A stretch of 64,000 bases of DNA from contig NC_059401.1 of assembly GCF_905220565.1 (NCBI RefSeq), positions 3,807,001-3,871,000 of the forward strand. Reading direction: 5' to 3'. The notes under the pieces were generated by a model. The model ran no database searches and was not told the origin of the DNA. It was given only the letters and a program-made list of their open reading frames with translations. Shown piece after piece: positions 44,754 through 54,479 of this stretch; position 1 is the stretch's first letter, and every line of letters begins with the position of its first letter. Position numbers and translations under genes: made by a program. Origin of the DNA: Melitaea cinxia. Lineage: Eukaryota; Arthropoda; Insecta; Lepidoptera; Nymphalidae.

Positions 44754-46844
44754 ATGGTGAACAATTATAAAAGAAAAACCAACCAGGGATCATGGGATGA
44801 AAATCTTATGGCACGGGCGATCAAAGAGGTAAATGATAAGCGTGGATCTGTTAAATCTATCGCACTTAAATATAATATCCCTCGCACTACTCTAAGAAGA
44901 CACATTGCGACAGGATCTGCGAAAAAGAAACTTGGGAGATATAAAGCCGTTTTTACTCCACAGCAGGAAGAAGAACTCTTAGAGTACGTATTCCATATGG
45001 ATAATCTTTTCTTTGGACTAACAAAGGAGGACTTTTTGCACCTCGTTTTCCAGTTTGCTGAAGCAAACAATATTCCTAATCCTTTTAAGAATGGAACTGC
45101 TGGCCACGACTTTTATAAAGGATTTATCAAGCGTCATCCTAATTTGACTTTACGACGACCTGAACCTACGTCTATAGCCAGAGCTCGGGGATTTAACAGA
45201 TCCCAAATATATAGATTTTTTGACCTCCTTGAAACTGAAATTGAGAAGCACCAAATTGATGCTATGCGCGTCTATAATATGGACGAGACGGGTATTCAAA
45301 CGTCTGCCAACAAACCACCTAGAGTTTTAACAAGACTGGGCAAAAAGCAAGTGGGTTTCATTGCCAGTACTGAGCGAGGAAAAACGACCACAGTTATTTG
45401 TTGCTGTAATGCTGCGGGTTCCTTCTTACCACCCTTTATGATTTTCGCACGAAAAAGAATGATACCGAACCTTCTAGATGGAGCGCCGCCTGGCACACAG
45501 GCAACTGTAAGTGATAATGGGTGGACCAATGGCACTGTGTTCTTGGAATGGCTTCGTTTCTTCATAGACGCAGTCCGTCCGACAGCAGAGAAAAAAGTAC
45601 TGCTTATCATGGATAATCACGAGTCACACAAATACTTACCAGCTTTAGAACTCGCCTCCAAGTGTCATGTCATATTTGTATCACTGGCACCACACACTAC
45701 ACACAGGATGCAACCACTAGATCTATGTATTTATGGGCCATTAAAGACATATTTTGAGCGTGGTGTGGCGACTTTCCAGAAAACACATGTGGGTCGTATA
45801 ATAAATCAAAAAGATGTCGCCAGTTTGTTTGGTGCTGCCTATTTGCGAGCTGCAACGACCCAGAATGCTGTCAGTGGTTTCGAGAAAACGGGCTTGTGGC
45901 CTCCAAATAGATATATCTTTGATGATGCTGAATTTTTGCCAGCAACAACTATGGAGAATCCACCTAGTATGGAAGACCCGATACCATTTAGTGATCAACA
46001 GCGAAAAAACACGTTGCCAGTAGATGTAGATCACTCTAGAACTCCTTCTCCTTCAATTATTGACCAAATAATAGCAGATAGAAATTATTCCAAAATATTA
46101 TCCTCTTCGGTTATCGATCAATTTATAAATAATGAACAACCTACAATGGTAACTATCTCTGAAAACCCACAAGCCACACTATCACCACTACTATCTGAAA
46201 GGCCTACTACGACTATTCTTGATAACCTACAATTGAATTCGATCAGAGCAATGGTTCCTGATAGCCTGTGTAATACTCCTATGACTACAGAACGGCCAGT
46301 TACACCGCCTATTACGAGGAATTCACCGGTTACAAAACCCCATTCAGACGATTCTGCTGCAGGCCCAAATATGTACTACATAAGCCCAATGGCATTAAAA
46401 CCTTTGCCAAAAATGAGACGAAATATAACTTCCAGAAGAAGAATAACTCAACGGGCTGAAATTTTAACAAGTACCCCAATAAAGGACGAACAAAGGAAGA
46501 AGTTCACAAAGAAACAAAAAGCTGATGCTGAAAAAGCGAAGAGAGTAGTTAAGAACTTAAAGAACAAATTGTCTGAAAAGGCAGGGTCATCTGGAATGAA
46601 AAAAAGACTTAAAAGTCGTACAAATTATAATAAAGAAAAAGAGACTGTAAGTAAGGATGCTCAAAAGAGCAGTAATAAGGCTACAAACGAACATTATATT
46701 TGCCTAATTTGCATGGAGCCATACGAAGACCCGCCCGTAGAGGATTGGATTCGTTGTGATGACTGCCAATTATGGGCTCATGAAACCTGTACGACATACT
46801 CCGGAGTCGGAGCTTACTATTGTGATAATTGTCAACAAATCTAA
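44754..46844 (+). CDS. Pogo/Tigger-type DDE transposase with C-terminal PHD finger
   Basis: 696-residue intact protein that would cut and join its own transposon ends in the nucleus. Residues ~10-52 form a pipsqueak-type helix-turn-helix (SVKSIALKYNIPRTTLRRHI). A second DNA-binding (CENP-B-type) segment spans ~65-135. The DDE_1 catalytic core spans ~165-385: D177 in NMDETG, D287 in IMDNHESH, D323 in MQPLDLCIYGPLK, spacing DD35D. The usual DGHxSH reads DNHESH here. Residues ~410-600 are low-complexity linker and ~575-640 are lysine-rich, a likely nuclear localisation region. Residues 648-693 form a PHD finger with C650, C653, C668, C671, H676, C679, C690 and C693, all ligands present. The start is the first in-frame ATG, directly after a splice acceptor. 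AATAAA lies at 47448. Minus-strand frames inside it are shadows. Sure of family; activity is inferred. Confidence 0.93.
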   Translation: MVNNYKRKTNQGSWDENLMARAIKEVNDKRGSVKSIALKYNIPRTTLRRHIATGSAKKKLGRYKAVFTPQQEEELLEYVFHMDNLFFGLTKEDFLHLVFQFAEANNIPNPFKNGTAGHDFYKGFIKRHPNLTLRRPEPTSIARARGFNRSQIYRFFDLLETEIEKHQIDAMRVYNMDETGIQTSANKPPRVLTRLGKKQVGFIASTERGKTTTVICCCNAAGSFLPPFMIFARKRMIPNLLDGAPPGTQATVSDNGWTNGTVFLEWLRFFIDAVRPTAEKKVLLIMDNHESHKYLPALELASKCHVIFVSLAPHTTHRMQPLDLCIYGPLKTYFERGVATFQKTHVGRIINQKDVASLFGAAYLRAATTQNAVSGFEKTGLWPPNRYIFDDAEFLPATTMENPPSMEDPIPFSDQQRKNTLPVDVDHSRTPSPSIIDQIIADRNYSKILSSSVIDQFINNEQPTMVTISENPQATLSPLLSERPTTTILDNLQLNSIRAMVPDSLCNTPMTTERPVTPPITRNSPVTKPHSDDSAAGPNMYYISPMALKPLPKMRRNITSRRRITQRAEILTSTPIKDEQRKKFTKKQKADAEKAKRVVKNLKNKLSEKAGSSGMKKRLKSRTNYNKEKETVSKDAQKSSNKATNEHYICLICMEPYEDPPVEDWIRCDDCQLWAHETCTTYSGVGAYYCDNCQQI

Positions 46845-47447
46845 AATGATTACGGGGCAAAAGAATTATCGAGGTTGATTATTATTTTTGTTTTGTACCC
46901 ACATATTATTATTATTATTTTTGACAAAGGTTTATAAGTTTAAGAGGATTAATTGTGATTGAAAATGTTAAGACTGTTGAAATACTTATATATGTAGTGT
47001 AAAAGATGTACCTGATAATTATTTAAAAAAATAACAAAAGACTGTGTTAAGTTTCTAAAGGTTTAAAAGAAATTTAATGACTGAGATGTTTAAAATATAC
47101 AATATGCTTAGTTAAGATTAAAGAAATTTTAAGGCCTATTGATTAAAATAATGACAATTTTTAGTTAGTAGAAACTCAGACTGAGAATGTAATGTATGAG
47201 CAGTAGATATTTGTTGATTGTTAAAAATGTTAATTAATATTAAGCCTGTGTTAAAGTTCCTTGAGGTTTATGTTTAATAGAACTTTTATGACTAAAGATT
47301 TCAAAGTAAATAAGTTAATTTATATTAATTTTAAGAATTATATCGAGTTCAGTTAAAATAATGAAAATTACACAAAACTGTATCTGGTTAAATTTAAAAT
47401 GGCAACAGGGTATAAGACGGGTAAACTTAATACCAATTTTTTTGGTT

Positions 47448-47453
47448 AATAAA
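47448..47453 (+). terminator. Poly(A) signal of the transposase gene
   Basis: AATAAA ~600 bp after the stop, still inside the transposon and followed by T-rich sequence. Confidence 0.5.
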
Positions 47454-47766
47454 TAATATTCTTTTATATTTTTTGGAAATTTTTATTTCGTCAAGTATGT
47501 TAAATAAGAAAAAGAAACAATTTAACGCAGTATCTTTGGGGCTGGCCAATTTGCCCTTGCCCCCTTGGCCGCTTTAGGCGGCCGCTCGGGCAAAGCGGTT
47601 TTTTTACAAGTTGTCGTAATTTGGACATCATATGCTTATTATTTCAATTTTCGAGACTTTAAATTCCACAAATCATAAATTTAATAAACTCTTTTCCCAT
47701 CAGTATAAAATTCTTGTTGAAAATCAATCGTTTGATAGGTTTTTTTTAAACTCAAAGTTAAGGTGG

Positions 47767-47787
47767 CCGTTTTGAGCTGACCTCCCC
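47767..47787 (-). repeat. Right terminal inverted repeat of the pogo-type element
   Basis: Reverse complement of the left end, followed by the TA duplication. Confidence 0.9.
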
Positions 47788-48257
47788 TACATGATAACAA
47801 CCGGGACCGACGCGACGACTTAACGTGCTCTTCGAGGCACGGAGGGGAGACCCACTAGGACTGCACAAACACCCAGACCACGGCAAATACCTGTATTGTC
47901 GATACAAATGTTTGTCATGTGCGGGGATCGAACCAGCAACCGCCAGCGCAACAGGTACAATCCATGGCTGTGACCGCTGCGCCAACGCGGCGTCATAAAT
48001 ATTATATTGATATAATTATAAAATTTATGAATATAAATTTATTTATATCCATAAAATATTGTAGTAAAGTTGAAAGTGAGCGCTCAATATCCTTTCTGTA
48101 ACTATGTGGGTACTGTAAGGGTAACGCAATAGAATAATTTTAGTTTATAAGTGTCGCACAGCTGGGCTTAGGTATCTTCTCATCCGGATAAGAATTAGAT
48201 CTAAATTTTCAAGACATTCTTTTCCGATTTCGATCTTTGCATGTTACGTCTAGTTAT

Positions 48258-49015
48258 TTTTTTTAACCGACTTCCAAAAAAGGAGGAGGTTCTCAATTCG
48301 ACTGTAATTTTTTTTTATGTATGTTACATCAGAACTTTTGACTCGGTGGAGCAATTTCGACAAATTTTCTTTCAAACGAAAGGTGGTGTGTGCCAATTGG
48401 TCCCATTTAAATTTATTTGAGATCTAACAACTACTTTTCGAGCTATATCTAATAAAGCGTTTTTACTTGACAATTTTTTCGTCGATCTACGTTGTATTAT
48501 ACCGCATAACTTTCTACTGGATGTACGGATTTTGATAATTTTTTTTTTTTGTTGGAAAGGAGATATCCCAAGTTTAGTACCATGATAAAGAAACCAGGAT
48601 CTGATGATGGGATCCTAGAGAAATCGAGGGAAACTCTTGAAAATTCGCAATAACTTTTTACTGGGTGTACCGATTTTGATAATTCTTCTTTTGTTGGAAA
48701 GAAGATATCCCTAGTTAGTACCATGATAAGAAAACCAGGATCTGATAATGGGATCCCAGAGAAATCGAGGGAACTTCTTGAAAATCCGCAATAACTTTTT
48801 ACTGGTTGTACCGATTTTAATAATTTTTAATTTAATCGAAAGCTGATATTTGTCATGTGATCACATATAAATTTTATTGAGATCTGATAACTACTTTTTG
48901 AGTAATCGTTGATAACGTGTAGTTACTTGACTATTTTTTCGTCGATCTACGTTGTATTACTCGTCGATGTAATTGAAGTCGGTTTTTTTTTCGTTTGCGA
49001 GCAAACACAATTATT
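48258..49015 (+). repeat. Repeat family B, long copy
   Basis: TTTTTTAACCGACTTCCAAA to GATGTAATTGAAGTCGG, T-run, TCGTTTGCGAGCAAACAC. Same internal triplication of the ACTTTTTACTGGGTGTACCG block as 25606-26400. Confidence 0.75.
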
Positions 49016-49399
49016 ATCCTAATAAATAACATCAGTTTTTTATATCTGTAACCGTTTACTTTTACGGGTTTTACACTTCAATGTTCGTAATACACTAACT
49101 AATTTAAATAAACAAATCACTAGTTAAATCTAACTAAACGAACGACCAAATTACATTTTATTTACCAATCCGCTTATAAAACATTTCTAGTGAAAATAAT
49201 GACCCGGTTAGTGGAAAACAAAACAAAAAAATGAACAAAACAAGTTTAAAAGCTAACAACTGAGACATTAGTAAAAAAAATTCAAGCAATATTTTAAATT
49301 TAATTTGTTTAATTTTTTTTTACTCGATGTTAAGCCGTAAAAGAATTTAAACTCAATTTTTACAGCGTAAAATGTGTATTAACTTATAAAGTGTTACTT

Positions 49400-49663
49400 A
49401 TGAAATTATCTGCATGTTTATACATTATGCTATGTGTATTCATTATATACTCCACTAAATTTAACGCTTGCTGCGACAAGGTACTATTTTCAAACAACTC
49501 CGTCACCCGATATGACTGTGTCGTACCGCCTGTTGCTTTTATTTTCATTACCCGGGGTAACCTAATAAAGTGGTCTACTTTCGCACAAAGAGTTTGCTGT
49601 TTCATTAAAAAAATCATATTTACTGGGGAAGGCTTTGCTTTACGTTTTATTTTTAAGTCCCAT
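49400..49663 (+). CDS. Possible first exon of a secreted or receptor protein
   Basis: From the ATG at 49400 the frame starts with a convincing signal peptide (short basic start, hydrophobic ~4-20, cleavage expected after FNA), then CC, SNNSVTRYDC and a hydrophobic stretch. It is 87 codons to the stop at 49661-49663. A cysteine pair right after a signal peptide with an NxS-type glycosylation site suggests an extracellular domain, perhaps like the ectodomain start of Methuselah-type receptors (weak recollection). Candidate donors are CAAG|GTACTA near 49481 and CGGG|GTAACC near 49557. If one is used, the residues after it are intron. No downstream exon is recognised; 49.8-53 kb is an LTR element. 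It may be chance. Confidence 0.3.
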
Positions 49664-49789
49664 TAAAGCTCTGCGTTATATAATTTTATTTTATGATAAG
49701 ATTTTGTTGTCAAAACAGTCTATCAAGTAATTTAGTTAAGCGAGGTTGAATTTAGTCGTCGAGTGGATGGACCAGTTCATATATACTAT

Positions 49790-50083
49790 TGTTAAAAACT
49801 TTCCCACGACCCGGCTCCTCTACTCAGTGACGTCGTGCAACGGAACGCGGAGAGCGGGGCAATAACGCCGCGTGCGCCACGTCGCATCATGCGGTAGCGT
49901 CGCTCTCTTTGCTTCGAGCTCGCGGCAGCGACGGACGTACTCTCTAGTGCTAATAGAACGCGTACTTGTACTTGTGTCAATAAACATTTACTTAGTTGAT
50001 GTAAATGAATAAATCTTGTAAGGTTACACCGTGTCTTATTCTTTTTTTTAAAATAAAATTCTCTTTCACTTCTGATTTCTAAG
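49790..50083 (+). repeat. 5' LTR
   Basis: Starts TGTTAAAAACTTTCCC and ends GATTTCTAAG. AATAAA near 49979 could be the poly(A) signal. A 9-bp inverted repeat CACTTCTGA/TCAGAAGTG (50067-50093) straddles its 3' edge. Confidence 0.9.
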
Positions 50084-50347
50084 ATCAGAAGTGGGATAGA
50101 TACACGCGCGTTTCGACCGTTCGCCATTGTTATAAATCAACAATAGTGATTGTGTAACATTTCTTTTCTTCTTTCATACGAAAAAAAGAACCTCATGTTG
50201 CTCGTTATATGTGTGTCGAGTGTAGTATTTTGTTTAAAATCAACAATAGTGATTGCGTAATATTTTTTGTTTTATTAGGAAAAAAAAGCTTTGTGTTGTT
50301 CGTTACGTTATTTGTGTCAAGTGTGGTATTCAGCTATTTAGTTAGAA

Positions 50348-51010
50348 ATGTCTGATCGCGAGTCTGGGTCTACGGGTTGACACACTCCGTCTGAAGAACG
50401 ATATAAAAAGCAGAATTCTTGTAGACGTCGTGGTAATTCACGCAGTAGTAATAACGACCGTTTGGATAGACAAACTTGTTCCTGTCACAATCGTAGTAAA
50501 TCTCCCTGTGAAAGTACGAGGGATAGGCGCGTGATGATCCTTTTAATCGAATACTCGAGTGGTTAAATGCACTAGAGAGTAGGCTGCCTACTACGGCGCC
50601 ATTGACGTCAAGTACGATACCGCATCCCAGCGCCGGGCGTGCATCCCAATTTTCGCACCAGGAAACAACGAGGTCTCTGTGGACGATGCGGAGTCGCACG
50701 CGACAGGTCAAGCGTCCGAGGCGCTTCGCGATGACAGCGCAGGGACAGCGGACAGGATTGTTGACGCGTTTTTCATTCAAGTAAGATCTAAGCATTACTA
50801 TATATCGAACTTTGACCCCAGTGTTCATGATTCTGACCTGTGATGCGCAGAACTAGATCGCGCTCGGAAATTAAATAACTGGGACTAGCGAGAATGTCTG
50901 GAATGCATAGGCATATTGCTTACGTGATGATGCTAAATGCTAATGCATGGCTGGATGGCTGGACTGCACGTATACGAATTTTAAAACTGAATTTCGATTG
51001 TTGTGGCCAT
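50348..51010 (+). pseudogene. Broken Gag-like region of the LTR element
   Basis: A short frame starts at ATG 50348 and stops after ten codons. Around 50800-50990 one frame keeps Gag-like residues (FDP, LDRAR, NNWD, RECLECIG) but is interrupted by TGA/TAG codons, several of them where the family usually has tryptophan. No later frame continues. It is clearly dead coding sequence. In autonomous relatives the Gag protein forms the particle shell around the element's RNA. Confidence 0.55.
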
Positions 51011-51949
51011 GTGAGGTGAATAAAAAACTGCTTCAGTGATCGGAGGCATTTCTGATCTTCAGATTAAAGCCGTGTCAACGAACGCTAGGTTACAGTTAAA
51101 TAATATGGTCGAATTTCTGTCGGTATATGTAAAACATAAGAACGCGCCTTCAGCGAATAATCCTGTTCGTTCGTCAAGCGATAGTAGTACGTTAAATCCA
51201 CGTGACGTGATGCTATTAGGTACGATTGATTGTCATGCTACAGACGTGGAAAAATAGGTGTAACGCCGTAACGATTTCCGAATCGGTGGTAGCTTTACTT
51301 TTCAAAATAATAATCACTTTAAAATTTTAATTGGTAAAATGACGATTCGATAGTGCTTTTGAAGGTTATTTGAATAAAGTTTTTTGATAGACAGTGATTT
51401 GGTAGCTAATCCGAGTTCCAATATCAATCATTAGGAATGTTTGTTTTTAATCAACTGAGATAGTATTGAACGTAACATAAGTCAAGGTCAGGTATGACCG
51501 AGCGAACAAAAGACGATGCTTTTGTTGAGATCTCTCTTGAGTTATTACTTTCGTAATAAAAGCATTGCACTCATTTTGAAAAGAAACATTAACTCAGACG
51601 CGTTATATCTCAATCTGACGAAACTGTAACTGATGCTTTTATTTAAAAATGTGAGTTCTCTGTTTGGTTACTCCCATACGAATTGTAGTACACATCGACA
51701 CTTGTTTTAGAGTTCAGAATTTTGAAAATAAGTTTTATGTTGTGTATCACATTGCAATACGTAATATCTGATATTGGACAAAAAAAAAGTTGAGCGTTAT
51801 TGCCGGATAATATTAAACAGTGCTACATACTGTTACCACCGACATGAGATGTGGTTTGGAGCTTAGCCTAAACATGACTACGCACGATTAGATGTCTGTT
51901 GCCTATTTTTAAATGTTACAGCTGTGACCACTAGCGACCAACTTCACGT

Positions 51950-52200
51950 GTAACATAATGTGGCCAGAGGTGCGAAGAGTATGTGCTGCCTGCCTGAGCT
52001 ACGTTGAGTACTGCTGCGCGTGACATACTCAGCTGAGCGTTCCATCCTGCGACCTGAGCTGCGTCGGGTGTGCGCAACGCGTGACATACTCAGCTGAGCG
52101 TCGCACCGTACAGCCTGCTGATGAGTGGCAAATTGCTTGGCCTGTGCTGCAGTGCTGGGCCTGTGTTGCAGTGCTGGGCAGAGAAGAGTGAGCTGCATGT
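51950..52200 (+). repeat. Short internal duplication in the LTR element
   Basis: GCGTGACATACTCAGCTGAG occurs at ~52017 and ~52079, and GTGCTGGGC repeats near 52150-52180. GC-richer than the surroundings. Confidence 0.6.
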
Positions 52201-52227
52201 GACGCTTTGCAGATGGATTAATATTGT

Positions 52228-52445
52228 TGCCCCGACATTGTGGCAATTGTTCGCCCCGACATTGTGGCGTTTGTTAGCCCCGACATTGTGGCTGTAGTTT
52301 GCCCCGACATTGTGGCAATTGTTCGCCCCGACATTGTGGCGTTTGTTAGCCCCGACATTGTGGCTGTAGTTTGCCCCGACATTGTGGCAATTGTTCGCCC
52401 CGACATTGTGGCGTTTGTTAGCCCCGACATTGTGGCTATAGTTTG
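52228..52445 (+). repeat. 24-bp minisatellite with 72-bp higher-order period
   Basis: Nine units of GCCCCGACATTGTGGC plus eight variable bases. The variable tails cycle AATTGTTC, GTTTGTTA, TGTAGTTT, giving a 72-bp super-period repeated three times. Both strands stay open, but this follows from the 24-bp (multiple of three) period. Confidence 0.9.
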
Positions 52446-52659
52446 TGAATACGAGTTGTAGCTACCTATTTTAATCTGATCACTTGAAATGCACACTTGT
52501 GATCATTTTACAATGGGATGTTGTCAACGACAACAAAGTATGAAACAACAATCAAAAGATTTCTTTTGCTTTAGATGACGGTGGTTTGACTGTGGTTAAA
52601 GCAGAGCCAAGCCGAGGGGAGTTAAGCTGACGAGGACGTTCAGCTGTCAGGAGAGGCCG

Positions 52660-52953
52660 TGTTAAAAACTTTCCCACGACCCGGCTCCTCTACTCAGTGA
52701 CGTCGTGCAACGGAACGCGGAGAGCGGGGCAATAACGCCGCGTGCGCCACGTCGCATCATGCGGTAGCGTCGCTCTCTTTGCTTCGAGCTCGCGGCAGCG
52801 ACGGACGTACTCTCTAGTGCTAATAGAACGCGTACTTGTACTTGTGTCAATAAACATTTACTTAGTTGATGTAAATGAATAAATCTTGTAAGGTTACACC
52901 GTGTCTTATTCTTTTTTTTAAAATAAAATTCTCTTTCACTTCTGATTTCTAAG
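52660..52953 (+). repeat. 3' LTR
   Basis: Same 294 bp as 49790-50083, followed by ACTAT. Confidence 0.9.
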
Positions 52954-53104
52954 ACTATTATACTATGTACTATTCTATTACGGCCGATTTGCTATGGAAG
53001 TGTTTTACTATCGTAATTGAGCGATACATTTGTTAAAAAACTGCACTAACCTTTTATCCTTAATTTTACGTTTTTTTTTTTTTTTTTTTGAAATTAGACA
53101 ATAA

Positions 53105-53260
53105 ATTACGAGTATCTATTCATTTATTTATTTATTAATAATTTATTGCACAATACATTAAAGAATTGTACCAGCCAACCTTAGGACGTACAAGAGCAGA
53201 CGTTTGTAGGTGTGCAATTATTGTATTAGTAAAATTCACATTAAGAAGAAAACAAAAGGG
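53105..53260 (-). mobile_element. Possible LINE 3' UTR remnant
   Basis: TTTATTTATTTATTAATAAT then TTATTGCACAATACATTA. Resembles the 3' ends of jockey-like LINEs in reverse. Weak. Confidence 0.3.
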
Positions 53261-53339
53261 AGGAATAATAAGGTAACGTTAGTGGCAATCGTTATATTAT
53301 ATACACGAGCAATAATTCATATATATACCATACAAATAT

Positions 53340-53490
53340 ATACATAAACAGATACAAACTTGCATACATACATACACATATAAATACATACATACAAACA
53401 TACATACATACATACATACATACATAAATACATACATACATACATAAATACATACATACATACATACATACATACATACATACATACATA
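53340..53490. repeat. (TACA)n microsatellite
   Basis: Imperfect TACA/TAAATACA runs. The overlapping minus-strand frames of repeated MYVC are translation of the repeat. Confidence 0.95.
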
Positions 53491-53499
53491 ATACTTAAT

Positions 53500-54275
53500 A
53501 AGCTGTAGTTAATAATCTATAGGATCACTTGGTACATATATTACAATACTTGTTTCAAATGTGAGCTCTAACCACTATTTATTGTAATATTTTATCTTAT
53601 GTTTTAATTGAAATAAATTAATTTAACTCAAAAAACCGTCTCCTTTCAATTTTAATTAATATATTATGTTAATGATTTAGTTTTCGTATTTTTATTGAGC
53701 AAAAGTTTTATAGTTTGACATTAAACTGTAGTCACTATTGAGTATTAAGTTTGTATGTCTAAGATCTACTAAACTTTGGACTTAAGAAATTCGATTCAAT
53801 AAAATTTTAAGTAAATTTTTAGGTAAAATGTTAGGTAACTAAAATACTTAAATATTCTTTACCTTCATTGTGAAAAGTTGTTCTTAAGGATTTAAAAATC
53901 CTTTTCATACGAGATAAGAATAGATAAACGTTAAAAAGTTGTAAGTACTTATCAATTCCTTTTCAAAAAATATTCTAAAAGTAACTTTATAAAGTGACAA
54001 AAGATCGTTTGGGAAATGGAAAAGTTGTCTATCTTATTTCCAATGGAATGCAATGATCTTTTTTTGCGTTCCTTTATTAACAGTTTTATAATGTTTTAAA
54101 TTAATACGATTTTTTTTTTTACTATTTTATTACTAACACGAGGTTCCGCCCACATTATGTTTAGGAATAAAATGATATTGTTCAGTTAAAAACATAGGTC
54201 AAATTATTCAGATTATTTCAGATATTTTGCAGATTTTTTTTTAAATTTTCCGAAATTATGACCAATTTTTCAAGT
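53500..54275. other. AT-rich unique DNA, no gene seen
   Basis: No feature. Confidence 0.5.
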
Positions 54276-54278
54276 CAA

Positions 54279-54476
54279 TCATTACATAGTATAAAACAAA
54301 GTCGCTTCCCGCTGTCTGTATGCTTAGATCTTTAAAACTACGCAACGGATGTTGATGCAGTTTTCTTTAGTAAAAAGAGTGATTCCTGAGGAAGGTTTAT
54401 ATTTTTAATACATGCATAATATAGTAGAGAAACACTTATAGCTTTTGCAACCGTGTGAAGGTCGAGGGGTCACTAG
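54279..54476 (+). mobile_element. 198-bp non-autonomous Helitron
   Basis: A|TCATTACATAGTATAAAAC at the start and GGTCGAGGGGTCACTAG|T at the end. Interior words (CAAAGTCGCTTCCCGCTGTC, AAAACTACGCAACGGATG) match the truncated piece at 7618-7710. Confidence 0.8.
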
Positions 54477-54479
54477 TTT

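Larger units (their letters stand above)
44296..47787 (+). mobile_element. Complete pogo/Tigger-type DNA transposon
   Basis: 3492 bp with TA duplications at 44294-44295 and 47788-47789. The 21-bp terminal inverted repeats (44296-44316, 47767-47787) begin GGGGAGGTCAGCTCAAA and differ at one base. Subterminal AAAGCGG words recur in both orientations at 44312-44335, 44661-44703 and 47565-47600, and are probable transposase binding sites. It encodes one intact DDE transposase. All parts needed for autonomy appear present, so it may be recently active (inference). Confidence 0.9.
44153..47997 (-). mobile_element. tRNA-headed SINE split by a pogo-type transposon
   Basis: The SINE halves are 44153-44295 and 47788-47997. 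Outer flanks carry the 11-bp duplication AATATTATATT (44142-44152, 47998-48008). Removing the transposon and one TA restores the uninterrupted SINE sequence seen at 15092-15436 (CAGGTG-TA-CATGATAA). The order of events is therefore SINE first, then transposon. Confidence 0.9.
49790..52953 (+). mobile_element. Non-autonomous Ty3/gypsy-like LTR retrotransposon
   Basis: Two 294-bp LTRs, identical by eye, with 5-bp target duplication ACTAT (49785-49789, 52954-52958). The interior is 2576 bp with only Gag-like remnants and no protease, reverse transcriptase or integrase. Purine-rich GAGGGGAG at ~52614 may be the polypurine tract. Identical LTRs mean recent insertion, so a partner element must have supplied the enzymes (inference). 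Confidence 0.85.

Noticed and set aside
44765..46034. Three minus-strand frames of about 100 codons inside the transposase
   Set aside because: They lie opposite a frame with a clear domain structure and show no domains.
49792..50127. 111-codon minus-strand frame in the 5' LTR, repeated in the 3' LTR
   Set aside because: It lies within the terminal repeats, antisense to the element, with no domain.
52218..52496. 92-codon minus-strand protein of repeated ATMSG units
   Set aside because: It follows from the 24-bp minisatellite period being a multiple of three. No other coding signs.
53292..53489. Two minus-strand frames of MYVC repeats
   Set aside because: Translation of a TACA microsatellite.
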